From: Amycolatopsis xylanica
Lineage (GTDB): Bacteria; Actinomycetota; Actinomycetes; Mycobacteriales; Pseudonocardiaceae
Length of the DNA stretch: 64,000 bases
NCBI RefSeq assembly: GCF_900107045.1
Contig: NZ_FNON01000001.1
Location: 1,302,001-1,366,000 of the forward strand
Reading direction: 5' to 3'
The notes beneath the pieces are model-generated. The model saw nothing but the letters and a program-made list of their open reading frames with translations, made no database searches and was not told the origin of the DNA. A program made the translations under genes and the position numbers. This document shows positions 23,560 to 30,894 of the stretch, one piece after another (the first letter of the stretch is position 1; every line of letters begins with the position of its first letter).

Positions 23560-25137
23560 TCAGGCCTCGTAGATGACGCGGCCGGCGCGGACCGTGCGCA
23601 GGCAGGTCGGGAGCGGGGCGTTGTCGTCGAGCTTGGGCAGGGGCGGGACACCGGCGCGGGGGTCGGTCGACCAGCGCTGGACGCGGGAGTCGGCGGTGGC
23701 GACCACGAGGTCGGGGGCGTCCCAGACGGCGTAGTGGGCAGGTGCGCCGGGGACCAGCGCGCCGGTCAGGCCGTCGTTGATCCCGGCCGCGCGGTGGCCG
23801 CCTCGGGTGTGCGCGGTGAACGACGCGCGCGCCGACAGCCCGGAGCCCGGGGTGCGGTGATAGGTGCCGGCGCGCACGCTCGCCCACGGGTCGAGCGGGG
23901 TCACCGGGGCGTCCGAGCCGAACGCGAGTACCACGCCCTCCGAGGCGAGCATCGCGAACGGGTTCAGCGCGGCCGCGCGCTCGCCGAGCCGGGTGGCGTA
24001 CATGCCGTCCGTGCCGCCCCAGGCGGCGTCGAACTGCGGCTGCATCGACCCCGCGACACCCCACGACGCCAGGGCACCGGCCTGCTCGGGGGTGACCATC
24101 TCCAGGTGTTCGAGACGGTGGTGACTCGACGCCAGTGCGCGCTGCCCGACGGACTTCTCGGCGATACGGAAGCCTTCGACGACCTCGGCGACCGCCGCGT
24201 CGCCGATGACGTGGAAACCCGCCTGCAGACCGGCGTCGGTGCAGGCCGCGAGGTGGTCGCCGATCGCGGCGGCGTCGAGGTAAAGCGCGCCAGAGGTCGA
24301 CGGTGCGTCGGTATAGGGCGCGCAGAGTGCCGCGGTTCGGGAGCCGATGGCGCCGTCGACGAACAGGTCACCCGCCAGTCCGCGCACGCCGAGGCGGCGC
24401 GCGGTGTCGATCGCGCCGTGCTCGCCCCAGTAGGCCACGACCTCGGGGCCGTCGGCGAGCGCGAGGAGGTCGAGCAGGTCCTGCTCGCCGGAGATGTCGG
24501 GCCCGGCGCATTCGTGGACGCTGACGATGCCGCGCGACGCGGCGGTGTCGAGGAACGCGCGCTGGGCGCGGGCGCGCTGCGTCGGGGTGATCGCCGCGCG
24601 CATCGCCTCGCGGACGCGGTGGTGGGCTTCGCGGGTGAGCGGGCCGTCGGGCGACCAGCCGTCGGCGGCACGGGCTTCGGGCGTGACCAGCGCGCTCGAC
24701 ACCAGCGCCGAGTGCACGTCGACGCGGCTGAGGTAGACGGGCACGTCCCCGGCGGCGGCGTCGAGTTCGGCCCGGCTGGGCAGGCGGGGGTTCGTCCACC
24801 GCGACTCGTCCCAGCCGTGGGCGATGAGCACCTCGCCGGGACCGGCGGCGTCGCGGACGGCCGCCAGCAGGCCCGCGGCGTCGCGGACCGTGGTGAGGTC
24901 GAGGCCGGTGTGGTGCAGGCCGGTCGCGGTGGCGTGCACGTGGGCGTCGACGAAGGCGGGCGCGACGAACGCGCCGTCGAGGTCGACGATCTCGGCGCCG
25001 GGGTGCAGCGCGCGGGCAGGCGCGTCCTGGCCGACCCAGACGATGGTGCCGCCGGTGATCGCCATGGCGGTGGCGTCGGGGGAACCGGGGGTGTAGACGC
25101 GGCCGCCGAGCAGGAGCGTGGTGCTGTCTTCCGTCAC
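23560..25137 (-). CDS. YtcJ-like metal-dependent amidohydrolase
   Basis: 525 residues from a GTG at 25137. Metal-dependent hydrolase fold: the first metal motif is APAFVDAHVHATATG, further ligands lie in GFHVIGDAAVAEVVE and HHRLEHLEM, and the last Asp is in LAFGSDAPVTPLDPW. Substrate unknown; YtcJ-type proteins cleave amide or similar C-N bonds. Preceded (on its strand) by an A/T-richer region shared with the divergent kamA gene. Confidence 0.9.
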   Translation of the reverse strand: MTEDSTTLLLGGRVYTPGSPDATAMAITGGTIVWVGQDAPARALHPGAEIVDLDGAFVAPAFVDAHVHATATGLHHTGLDLTTVRDAAGLLAAVRDAAGPGEVLIAHGWDESRWTNPRLPSRAELDAAAGDVPVYLSRVDVHSALVSSALVTPEARAADGWSPDGPLTREAHHRVREAMRAAITPTQRARAQRAFLDTAASRGIVSVHECAGPDISGEQDLLDLLALADGPEVVAYWGEHGAIDTARRLGVRGLAGDLFVDGAIGSRTAALCAPYTDAPSTSGALYLDAAAIGDHLAACTDAGLQAGFHVIGDAAVAEVVEGFRIAEKSVGQRALASSHHRLEHLEMVTPEQAGALASWGVAGSMQPQFDAAWGGTDGMYATRLGERAAALNPFAMLASEGVVLAFGSDAPVTPLDPWASVRAGTYHRTPGSGLSARASFTAHTRGGHRAAGINDGLTGALVPGAPAHYAVWDAPDLVVATADSRVQRWSTDPRAGVPPLPKLDDNAPLPTCLRTVRAGRVIYEA

Positions 25138-25200
25138 TCCCGAGAGTCTTCCAGGCGGCCGAGCTGACACTGTCCCGCGCTGCGTGATCACGACTCGGAC

Positions 25201-25245
25201 GATAATATTTACGCCGAGCTGACGGTATGACAGGATATTTTTACG
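25201..25245. promoter_or_regulatory. AT-rich direct repeats upstream of kamA
   Basis: GATAATATTTACG (25201-25213) and GGATATTTTTACG (25233-25245) repeat 32 nt apart, about three helical turns, in an otherwise GC-rich genome and just before kamA. Likely promoter/regulator sites; function inferred from position only. Confidence 0.4.
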
Positions 25246-25269
25246 TTTTCCCGACGACTAGGAGCAACA

Positions 25270-26673
25270 GTGACTGCGATCCAGGAACCTGTCGCGATAG
25301 CCGCCGACGCTCAGGAACAGCCGTACGAGTACCGGCGGACCGAGTTGGTGGAACCCGACTGGCGCCGATTCCCCGGCTGGAGTGACGTGACCGAGGCCCA
25401 GTGGCGTGACGCCCAGTGGCAGCGGGTGCACTGCGTCCGCAACATCAAGCAGCTCAAGGCGCTCATGGGCGACCTGCTCGAGGAGCGCTTCTACGACGAC
25501 CTGCTCGCCGACCAGCGCGAGATGGCGACCATGTCGATGTTGCTGCCCCCGCAGATGCTCAACACGATGGCGCCGCAGGCCGGTTCCGACCCGGTGAAGG
25601 TCACCGAAGCGTTCTACGCCGACCCGATCCGCCGCTACATGATGCCCGTGCGCAGCGACCGTGACAGCGTGTGGCCCAACCACCCGCACTCCGAGCGCGA
25701 CTCCCTGCACGAGGCCGAGATGTGGGTGGTCGAGGGCCTGACCCACCGCTACCCCACCAAGGTGCTGGCCGAGATGATCTCGACCTGCCCCCAGTACTGC
25801 GGCCACTGCACCCGGATGGACCTCGTCGGGAACTCGACCGAGCAGATCGACAAGCACAAGCTCTCGCTCAAGCCGGTCGACCGCCAGGACGCGATGATCG
25901 ACTACCTCAAGAAGACCCCCGGCGTGCGTGACGTGGTCGTCTCCGGCGGCGACGTGGCCAACGTCCCGTGGCCGCAGCTCGAGTCGTTCCTCATGCGCCT
26001 GATGGACATCGAGACCGTCCGCGACATCCGCCTCGCCACCAAGGCGCTCGCCGGCCTGCCCCAGCACTGGCTGCAGCCGAAGGTCGTCGAAGGCCTCGAG
26101 CGCGTCGCCGTAACCGCGCAGCGCCGCGGCGTCAACCTCGCGATCCACACCCACGTCAACCACGCCCAGTCGGTCACCCCGCTGGTCGCCGAGGCCGCCC
26201 AGACCGCGCTGAACGTCGGCGTCCGCGACGTCCGCAACCAGGGCGTGCTCATGCGCGGCGTCAACGCGACCCCCGCGCAGCTGCTCGACCTGTGCTTCGC
26301 GCTGCAGGGCGAGGCGAACATCCTGCCGTACTACTTCTATATGTGCGACATGATCCCCAACGCCGAGCACTGGCGCGTTTCGGTGCAGGAGGCGCAGGAC
26401 CTGCAGCACGCGATCATGGGCTACCTGCCCGGCTACGCGACTCCGCGCATCGTGTGCGACGTGCCCTACGTCGGCAAGCGCTGGGTGCACCAGCTCGCCG
26501 AATACGACCGCGAGCGCGGCATCTCCTACTGGACCAAGAACTACCTGACCAGCGTCGACCGGGAAAACATCAGCGACCCCTCCGAGGCGCTGCAGCAGCG
26601 CTATCCCTACTACGACCCGATCTCCACGCTGCCCGAAGCCGGCCGCCAGTGGTGGGCCGAGCACAGTAGCTGA
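25270..26673 (+). CDS. kamA: KamA-family radical SAM protein (lysine 2,3-aminomutase-like)
   Basis: 467 residues from a GTG at 25270 with GGAG 8 nt upstream. The radical SAM cluster motif is CPQYCGHC (CX3CX2C) in MISTCPQYCGHCTRMD; VVVSGGDVANVP is the SAM-binding GGD segment, and the MRGVNAT and YYFYMCDMIPNAEHWR segments match lysine 2,3-aminomutases. If active on lysine it would give beta-lysine, a compatible solute or antibiotic building block, but no acetyltransferase or peptide synthetase lies beside it. Substrate therefore uncertain. A strong hairpin follows. Confidence 0.9.
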   Translation: MTAIQEPVAIAADAQEQPYEYRRTELVEPDWRRFPGWSDVTEAQWRDAQWQRVHCVRNIKQLKALMGDLLEERFYDDLLADQREMATMSMLLPPQMLNTMAPQAGSDPVKVTEAFYADPIRRYMMPVRSDRDSVWPNHPHSERDSLHEAEMWVVEGLTHRYPTKVLAEMISTCPQYCGHCTRMDLVGNSTEQIDKHKLSLKPVDRQDAMIDYLKKTPGVRDVVVSGGDVANVPWPQLESFLMRLMDIETVRDIRLATKALAGLPQHWLQPKVVEGLERVAVTAQRRGVNLAIHTHVNHAQSVTPLVAEAAQTALNVGVRDVRNQGVLMRGVNATPAQLLDLCFALQGEANILPYYFYMCDMIPNAEHWRVSVQEAQDLQHAIMGYLPGYATPRIVCDVPYVGKRWVHQLAEYDRERGISYWTKNYLTSVDRENISDPSEALQQRYPYYDPISTLPEAGRQWWAEHSS

Positions 26674-26685
26674 CCGGCGCTGTAT

Positions 26686-26725
26686 CCGGTCCCGAGAGCC
26701 ACGGATCCGCGGCTCTCGGGACCGG
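26686..26725. terminator. Bidirectional hairpin terminator
   Basis: Perfect 15-bp stem CCGGTCCCGAGAGCC / GGCTCTCGGGACCGG with a 10-nt loop between the convergent kamA and secreted-protein genes. Confidence 0.8.
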
Positions 26726-26737
26726 GTCACTCGTGTT

Positions 26738-27181
26738 TCAGTTGCGCAGAGCCGTCGGCGACAGCTGGCAGCTCGGGTCACCAGGACCGAGCTTGTCGAA
26801 GACGAATTTCATCCCCGTGTCACCCCGGCCTCGGCTGTAACCGCCACCGGTGAGCGTGTGCCAGTTGCCGTCCTGGATGCCCGAATACGTGTACCGCACG
26901 GTCGTCGGCGCGGTGGCGCCGTCCTGCCAGTGCACGTCGGCCTGGTTCCCGCCGTGCTGCGAGCCCTTGTTGATGCGGTATTCGACCGAGTAGATGTAGT
27001 CGGCGCGGCCCTTCACCGGCTCCCGGTAGATGATCCGCAGCGTGCCGGTGAACCCGCCAGCCGAGCACGACGGCGTGTACGTCACGGTCTGCTGCTCCGA
27101 CGCCGAAGCCATCGGCGCGGCCAGCGTCCCCGCCGCGGCCGTCGCGGCCACCCCCGCCGCGAGGCCCTTCCAGTTGATCAT
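26738..27181 (-). CDS. Small secreted protein
   Basis: 147 residues. Signal peptide MINWKGLAAGVAATAAAGTL with cleavage near ASA-SEQQ; the mature part is beta-rich with two cysteines (PSCSAGG and DPSCQLS) that probably form a disulfide. No known family recognised. Similar in size and style, but not clearly homologous, to the secreted protein at 46583. Confidence 0.75.
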   Translation of the reverse strand: MINWKGLAAGVAATAAAGTLAAPMASASEQQTVTYTPSCSAGGFTGTLRIIYREPVKGRADYIYSVEYRINKGSQHGGNQADVHWQDGATAPTTVRYTYSGIQDGNWHTLTGGGYSRGRGDTGMKFVFDKLGPGDPSCQLSPTALRN

Positions 27182-27244
27182 GGTTCCCCTCCGTGTCAGA
27201 ACTGCCTGTCGACGCTGAACCTTGCCGCGTGGCCCGCCCAGATT

Positions 27245-27279
27245 CCGCCCAGGCAAACCGGTCGATCTCGCCTGGGCGG
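27245..27279 (-). terminator. Hairpin after the monooxygenase gene
   Basis: CCGCCCAGGC / GCCTGGGCGG, 10-bp stem, 15-nt loop, between the minus-strand monooxygenase stop and the next minus-strand gene. Confidence 0.5.
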
Positions 27280-27307
27280 GCCCCATGACCCGCCCAGCCT
27301 CGCGGCG

Positions 27308-27625
27308 TCACGCCTTTTCGTGCTCCACCACCACGTCGTAGAGCGCCGGGCTCGCGCTGACGAAGCCCGGCACGCCACGCATCGCCGCCTGGAAGGCCGG
27401 GTCGGCGATCGCGTTCTGGTAGGCCTCCGCGCTGTCCCAGTGCGCGACGTTGATCAGCTGGAACCGTGAGTCCGAGAGCCTGGCCCGGTGCAGGCGGAAG
27501 TCCCGGAAGCCCGGCGTGGTGGTCGTGAGCATCGCCCGCTCCCGCCACTGCACGATGAAGGCGTCCACCTCGGCGGCGGGCAGCTCGATGACATTGATGA
27601 AGGTGACTTCTTCTTTTTCAACCAT
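27308..27625 (-). CDS. Antibiotic biosynthesis monooxygenase (ABM)-domain protein
   Basis: 105 residues from the ATG at 27625 (MVEKEEVTFINVIEL). The dimeric alpha/beta-barrel ABM fold is recognised from TFINVIELPAAEVDAFIVQW, TPGFRDFRLHR and FQLINVAHWDSAEAYQNAI. Such proteins are cofactor-free oxygenases, heme-degrading enzymes or of unknown role. The start codon lies inside a perfect 16-bp palindrome. Confidence 0.85.
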   Translation of the reverse strand: MVEKEEVTFINVIELPAAEVDAFIVQWRERAMLTTTTPGFRDFRLHRARLSDSRFQLINVAHWDSAEAYQNAIADPAFQAAMRGVPGFVSASPALYDVVVEHEKA

Positions 27626-27632
27626 GGTTGAA
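27617..27632. promoter_or_regulatory. Perfect 16-bp palindrome over the ABM start codon
   Basis: TTCAACCATGGTTGAA reads the same on both strands and contains the ATG of the monooxygenase gene at its centre. Its position suggests an operator blocking a very short leader or leaderless transcript. No candidate regulator lies next to it. Confidence 0.5.
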
Positions 27633-27658
27633 TTCTGGAACCTCGACCGCACTGGAGG

Positions 27659-28570
27659 TCAAGGGCGGCGCGGAGGCCTGCGGAGGATGCGCTCGATGTG
27701 GTTCATCGCCTCACGCCCCTCGGGGATGCGCTGCATGAGCCAGTTGTGGAACATACCGGGGTATTCGTGGTAGTCGAGGTCGATCCCCGCGGCCACGGCA
27801 CGCTCGGCGAAACGCCGGGCGTCGGGCAGCAGCAGGTCGCGCGTGCCGATGAAGACACTGAACGGGCCCAGCCCCTCGAGATCGGCGTAGAGCGGGCTGA
27901 TGCGCGGGTCGTGCGGGTCGGCTCCCTCGGCGTACATCCGGCCCGCCTCGCGCAGGCCGTCGATGCCGAGCATCGGGTCGTGCTCGTCGAGCACCACGGA
28001 GATCGGGTCGGCCAGCGTGACGTCGAGCCACGGTGAGTACAGCAGCAGCCGCTCGGGCTGAGGCCTGCCGTGTTCGCGCAGGTGCTGGGCGATCGCCAGG
28101 GCGAGCGCGCCGCCCGCGGAGTCGCCCGAGATCACCCGCCGATGCGGCGGCTCGGCCGCGGTCAGCGACTCGTACGCCTCCTGGACCATCGGCAGCGTGG
28201 CGGTGTGGTCGTGATGCGGGGTCAGCGGATAGACGGGCAGCGTCACCGTGCAGCCCAGCCGGGTGACCAGCTCGGCCCCATGGCGCCAGTGATGCTTCTC
28301 GATCTGCTCGACGTAACCGCCGCCGTGGAGATGGAACACGTGCGGCCCGTCGCCTGCGCCCGAGCGGGGACGCAGGGTGTAGCAAGGAAAACCACGCACC
28401 TCGCGCCGCTCGATCGCGCAGGACCGCCGGATCCGGCGCGGCGGGCGGGCCATCGACGGGCGCTGATGGCGCCGGAGGCGGTGATGCAACGCCCGCGCGT
28501 CGTCGTAGAAGGGTTTCTGCCCGGTCGCCCGGAGCATGCCCATCACCAGCCGGGCCCGCACGCTGACCAC
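27659..28570 (-). CDS. HSL-type alpha/beta hydrolase (esterase)
   Basis: 303 residues from a GTG at 28570. The hormone-sensitive-lipase signature HLHGGGYVEQI (oxyanion hole) and the nucleophile elbow ISGDSAGGALALAIA are present; the acid lies in GTRDLLLPDARRF and the His in YPGMFHNWLM. Hydrolyses short esters in the cytoplasm. Its upstream region carries a sigma-B-type promoter on the minus strand. Confidence 0.92.
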   Translation of the reverse strand: MVSVRARLVMGMLRATGQKPFYDDARALHHRLRRHQRPSMARPPRRIRRSCAIERREVRGFPCYTLRPRSGAGDGPHVFHLHGGGYVEQIEKHHWRHGAELVTRLGCTVTLPVYPLTPHHDHTATLPMVQEAYESLTAAEPPHRRVISGDSAGGALALAIAQHLREHGRPQPERLLLYSPWLDVTLADPISVVLDEHDPMLGIDGLREAGRMYAEGADPHDPRISPLYADLEGLGPFSVFIGTRDLLLPDARRFAERAVAAGIDLDYHEYPGMFHNWLMQRIPEGREAMNHIERILRRPPRRP

Positions 28571-28596
28571 ATCGGCTCCTTTCCGTCACCACGGTG

Positions 28597-28622
28597 GTAG
28601 CCGCGCCGGACGGACCCCAAAC
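28597..28622 (-). promoter_or_regulatory. Sigma-B/F-type promoter, esterase
   Basis: Minus strand: GTTT (28622-28619), 16-nt spacer, GGCTAC (28602-28597); the start codon follows 26 nt later. Confidence 0.6.
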
Positions 28623-28640
28623 GTCGCCGCCATTCGGCCC

Positions 28641-28665
28641 GTTTCAGCCGCGCGCGGCGGGGTAG
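28641..28665 (+). promoter_or_regulatory. Sigma-B/F-type promoter, ATP-grasp gene
   Basis: GTTT (28641-28644), 15-nt spacer, GGGTAG (28660-28665), 45 nt before the GTG of the ATP-grasp gene. Back to back with the esterase promoter, 19 nt apart. Confidence 0.65.
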
Positions 28666-28709
28666 ACCGGTCCGGAGCCCGGCCACGGGGCCGGTGGAGA
28701 GGAGAACCT

Positions 28710-29978
28710 GTGTCGCCCAGCAACGTTTTCGTGATCGGTCTCGACGACGGGAACCGCGCGGTGCTCGAGCGATTGCCGATGGCGGAGTCCTGCCGGTTCC
28801 ACGGTGTGCTCACCCCGGACGAGCTCCAGCACGGCGACATCGACTTCGAGAAGCTGCTGACGAAGGCCGAGCAGGAACTCGACGGCTTCGACGGCACGGT
28901 CGACGCGATCGTGAGCTTCTGGGACTTCCCCGCCGCCACCCTGGTCCCGCTGCTCTGCCGCCGCCGCGGCCTGCCCAGTGTCCCGCTCGAAGCCGTGCTC
29001 AAATGCGAGCACAAGTACTGGAGCAGACTCGAACAGCGCGCGGTCATCGACGAGCTTCCCGCCTTCGGCATCGTCGACCTCGACGACCCGCGGCGGCCCG
29101 AGGGCGTCGACTTCCCGCTCTGGCTCAAGCCGGTGAAGTCGTTCTCGTCCGAACTCGCGTTCAAAGTGACCGACGAGCGCGAACTCGACGAGGCCATCGC
29201 CGAGATCCGGGACGGGATCGACCGCGTCGGCGAGCCGTTCGACTACGTGCTGCGCCAAGTCGACCCGCCTGCCGAGATCCGCGAAGTCGGCGGAGCCGCC
29301 TGCCTGGCCGAAGGCGCGCTGCACGGTGTCCAGGCCGCGATCGAGGGCTACATGCTCGACGGCGAAGTGCACGTCTACGGCGCGCTCGACTCCATCAACT
29401 ACCCCGGCAGCTCGTCCTTCCTGCGCCACCAGTACCCCTCACAGCTCGACGAGGCCGTGATCGGGCGGATGGCGGACGTGGCCAAACGGGTGATCGCCCA
29501 CATCGGGTTCGAGCACGCCACGTTCAGCATCGAATTCTTCTGCGACCCCGACACCGGGCAAGTGTGCCTGCTCGAGATCAACCCCCGGCACTCCCAGTCC
29601 CACGCCGAACTGTTCGAATCCGTGGACGGGATCGCCAACCACGAGATCATGGTCAGCCTCGGACTCGGCCGCACCCCGCACGACCGGCGCGAACGGCAAG
29701 GTCCCTACGAGATCGCCGCCAAGTGGTACCTGCGCCGCTTCGAGGACGGCCTGGTCACCCGCGTGCCCAGCGCCGACGAGATCGCCGAGATCGAAGCGCG
29801 CATCGACGGCACCCGCATCATCGTCATGCCCCAAGCCGGGCAACGGCTTTCGGACCTGCCCGAACAGGACAGCTACAGCTTCGAGCTCGCGCAGATGTTC
29901 GTCGCGGGCAGCTCCGAAGCGGACATACGCCGCAAATACGAAGCCTGCGTCGACGCGCTCCGGTTCGAATTCTCCTGA
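28710..29978 (+). CDS. ATP-grasp domain protein
   Basis: 422 residues from a GTG at 28710 with GGAGAGGAGA upstream. The ATP-grasp fold is seen in KCEHKYWSRLEQR (start of the fold), FPLWLKPVKSFSS (ATP-binding Lys), a glycine-poor flexible loop, and the Mg-binding FSIEFFCDPDTG and CLLEINPRHSQSHAELFESV, where the Glu/Asn pair ligates metal. Such enzymes ligate a carboxylate to an amine or similar group through an acyl phosphate; the substrate is unknown. First gene of the plus-strand stress island. Confidence 0.88.
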   Translation: MSPSNVFVIGLDDGNRAVLERLPMAESCRFHGVLTPDELQHGDIDFEKLLTKAEQELDGFDGTVDAIVSFWDFPAATLVPLLCRRRGLPSVPLEAVLKCEHKYWSRLEQRAVIDELPAFGIVDLDDPRRPEGVDFPLWLKPVKSFSSELAFKVTDERELDEAIAEIRDGIDRVGEPFDYVLRQVDPPAEIREVGGAACLAEGALHGVQAAIEGYMLDGEVHVYGALDSINYPGSSSFLRHQYPSQLDEAVIGRMADVAKRVIAHIGFEHATFSIEFFCDPDTGQVCLLEINPRHSQSHAELFESVDGIANHEIMVSLGLGRTPHDRRERQGPYEIAAKWYLRRFEDGLVTRVPSADEIAEIEARIDGTRIIVMPQAGQRLSDLPEQDSYSFELAQMFVAGSSEADIRRKYEACVDALRFEFS

Positions 29979-29988
29979 ATCGGGGTAC
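29963..29988 (+). promoter_or_regulatory. Sigma-B/F-type promoter at the end of the ATP-grasp gene
   Basis: GTTC (29963-29966), 16-nt spacer, GGGTAC (29983-29988). The next ATG is 10 nt after the -10 box, so its transcript may be leaderless. Confidence 0.65.
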
Positions 29989-29998
29989 CCGGCGCGCC

Positions 29999-30442
29999 AT
30001 GACGACCAACGATCCCCGCCTGACCGGGGGCGCCTGGCGCGACGGCCTCGACGATGACGTCGTCGAGGCCGTCGGCGCGATGACCGAAGCGCTGGAGGCG
30101 GCCGAAGTCGCCCGCGGGCACCTGTTCGCCTTCCACCGGCTCATCGGGACCACCGACTTCACGCTGGAGAAGGCCATCGGCAAACTCCGCGAAGCCGGGC
30201 ACCCCGACCTCGCGCGCCGCCTCACCGACGAGCTGCTCGGCCGCAACGTCCTGCCGGGACGGTGGACGTTCCAGATCGTCGAGGAGTACGACGAGACCTA
30301 CCACTCGGTCTTCCGCGAGCTGGAGGCCGAAGTCCGCAAGCTCACCCACGACGTCCCGCACGTGCACGAGGCCGACCTCAAACGACAGCGCCGGACGGCG
30401 GGCCGTCCCGGCCACGAGGCGACCCCCGGATCACCGGCTTAA
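29999..30442 (+). CDS. Small protein of unknown function
   Basis: 147 residues beginning MTTNDPRLTGGAWRDGLDDD. Largely alpha-helical and charged, with LFAFHRLIGTTDFTLEKAIG, LARRLTDELLGRNVLPGRWT and a C-terminal basic tail; no signal peptide or membrane segment. I do not recognise a characterised family. Located in the stress island directly behind a sigma-B-type promoter. Confidence 0.8.
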   Translation: MTTNDPRLTGGAWRDGLDDDVVEAVGAMTEALEAAEVARGHLFAFHRLIGTTDFTLEKAIGKLREAGHPDLARRLTDELLGRNVLPGRWTFQIVEEYDETYHSVFRELEAEVRKLTHDVPHVHEADLKRQRRTAGRPGHEATPGSPA

Positions 30443-30457
30443 GCACCGGGACCCGTG

Positions 30458-30482
30458 GTTTCGGCTCAGGAAAGCCGGGTAT
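30458..30482 (+). promoter_or_regulatory. Sigma-B/F-type promoter, DUF6292 gene
   Basis: GTTT (30458-30461), 15-nt spacer, GGGTAT (30477-30482): exact consensus. ATG at 30542. Confidence 0.75.
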
Positions 30483-30541
30483 CCGCGTCCCGCGTCAAAC
30501 AGCCGGCGTTCGTTTCGGGCGTGAAAGGCGAGGTGAGACGC

Positions 30542-30865
30542 ATGGACCTGGATTTCGACGGCACGTTGACGCGCAAGCTGCGTGACTACGTGCGGCTGAC
30601 CGCCGAAGCGCTCGGCGTGGTCGGGGACAGCTGGTTCGTCTCGCCCGAGCGGCCGTGCGACGCCTACCTCGCGCTCGACGGCAGGCTCGGCGGGCACGAC
30701 GTCGCGCTGTTGTGGAGCGAGACGCGGGGATGGAGCCTCGCCGCCGAAACGGGCGACGGTGACCGGGTCGTAGCCCGTCTGGACGGCGACCCGGTGCCGG
30801 AGGTGGGCGTCGTCGCCGCGTGGGTTCGGCGGCAGTTGCGGGCAGAACGCCCACTGGCCGTTTGA
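30542..30865 (+). CDS. DUF6292-family protein
   Basis: 107 residues (MDLDFDGTLTRKLRDYVRLT ...). Contains the motifs PCDAYLALDGRLGGHDVALL and WSLAAETGDGDRVVARL, which I recognise from actinobacterial DUF6292 proteins. Cytoplasmic, function unknown. The ATG at 30542 follows GAGGTGAGACGC, a good SD. The last codons overlap the -35 of the next promoter (GTTTGA). Confidence 0.8.
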   Translation: MDLDFDGTLTRKLRDYVRLTAEALGVVGDSWFVSPERPCDAYLALDGRLGGHDVALLWSETRGWSLAAETGDGDRVVARLDGDPVPEVGVVAAWVRRQLRAERPLAV

Positions 30866-30885
30866 GCGCGCGGACGCCCGGCTAC
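30860..30885 (+). promoter_or_regulatory. Sigma-B/F-type promoter, molybdopterin oxidoreductase
   Basis: GTTT (30860-30863, overlapping the preceding stop codon), 16-nt spacer, GGCTAC (30880-30885); ATG 9 nt after the -10, so probably leaderless. Confidence 0.65.
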
Positions 30886-30894
30886 TCCGCGCCC

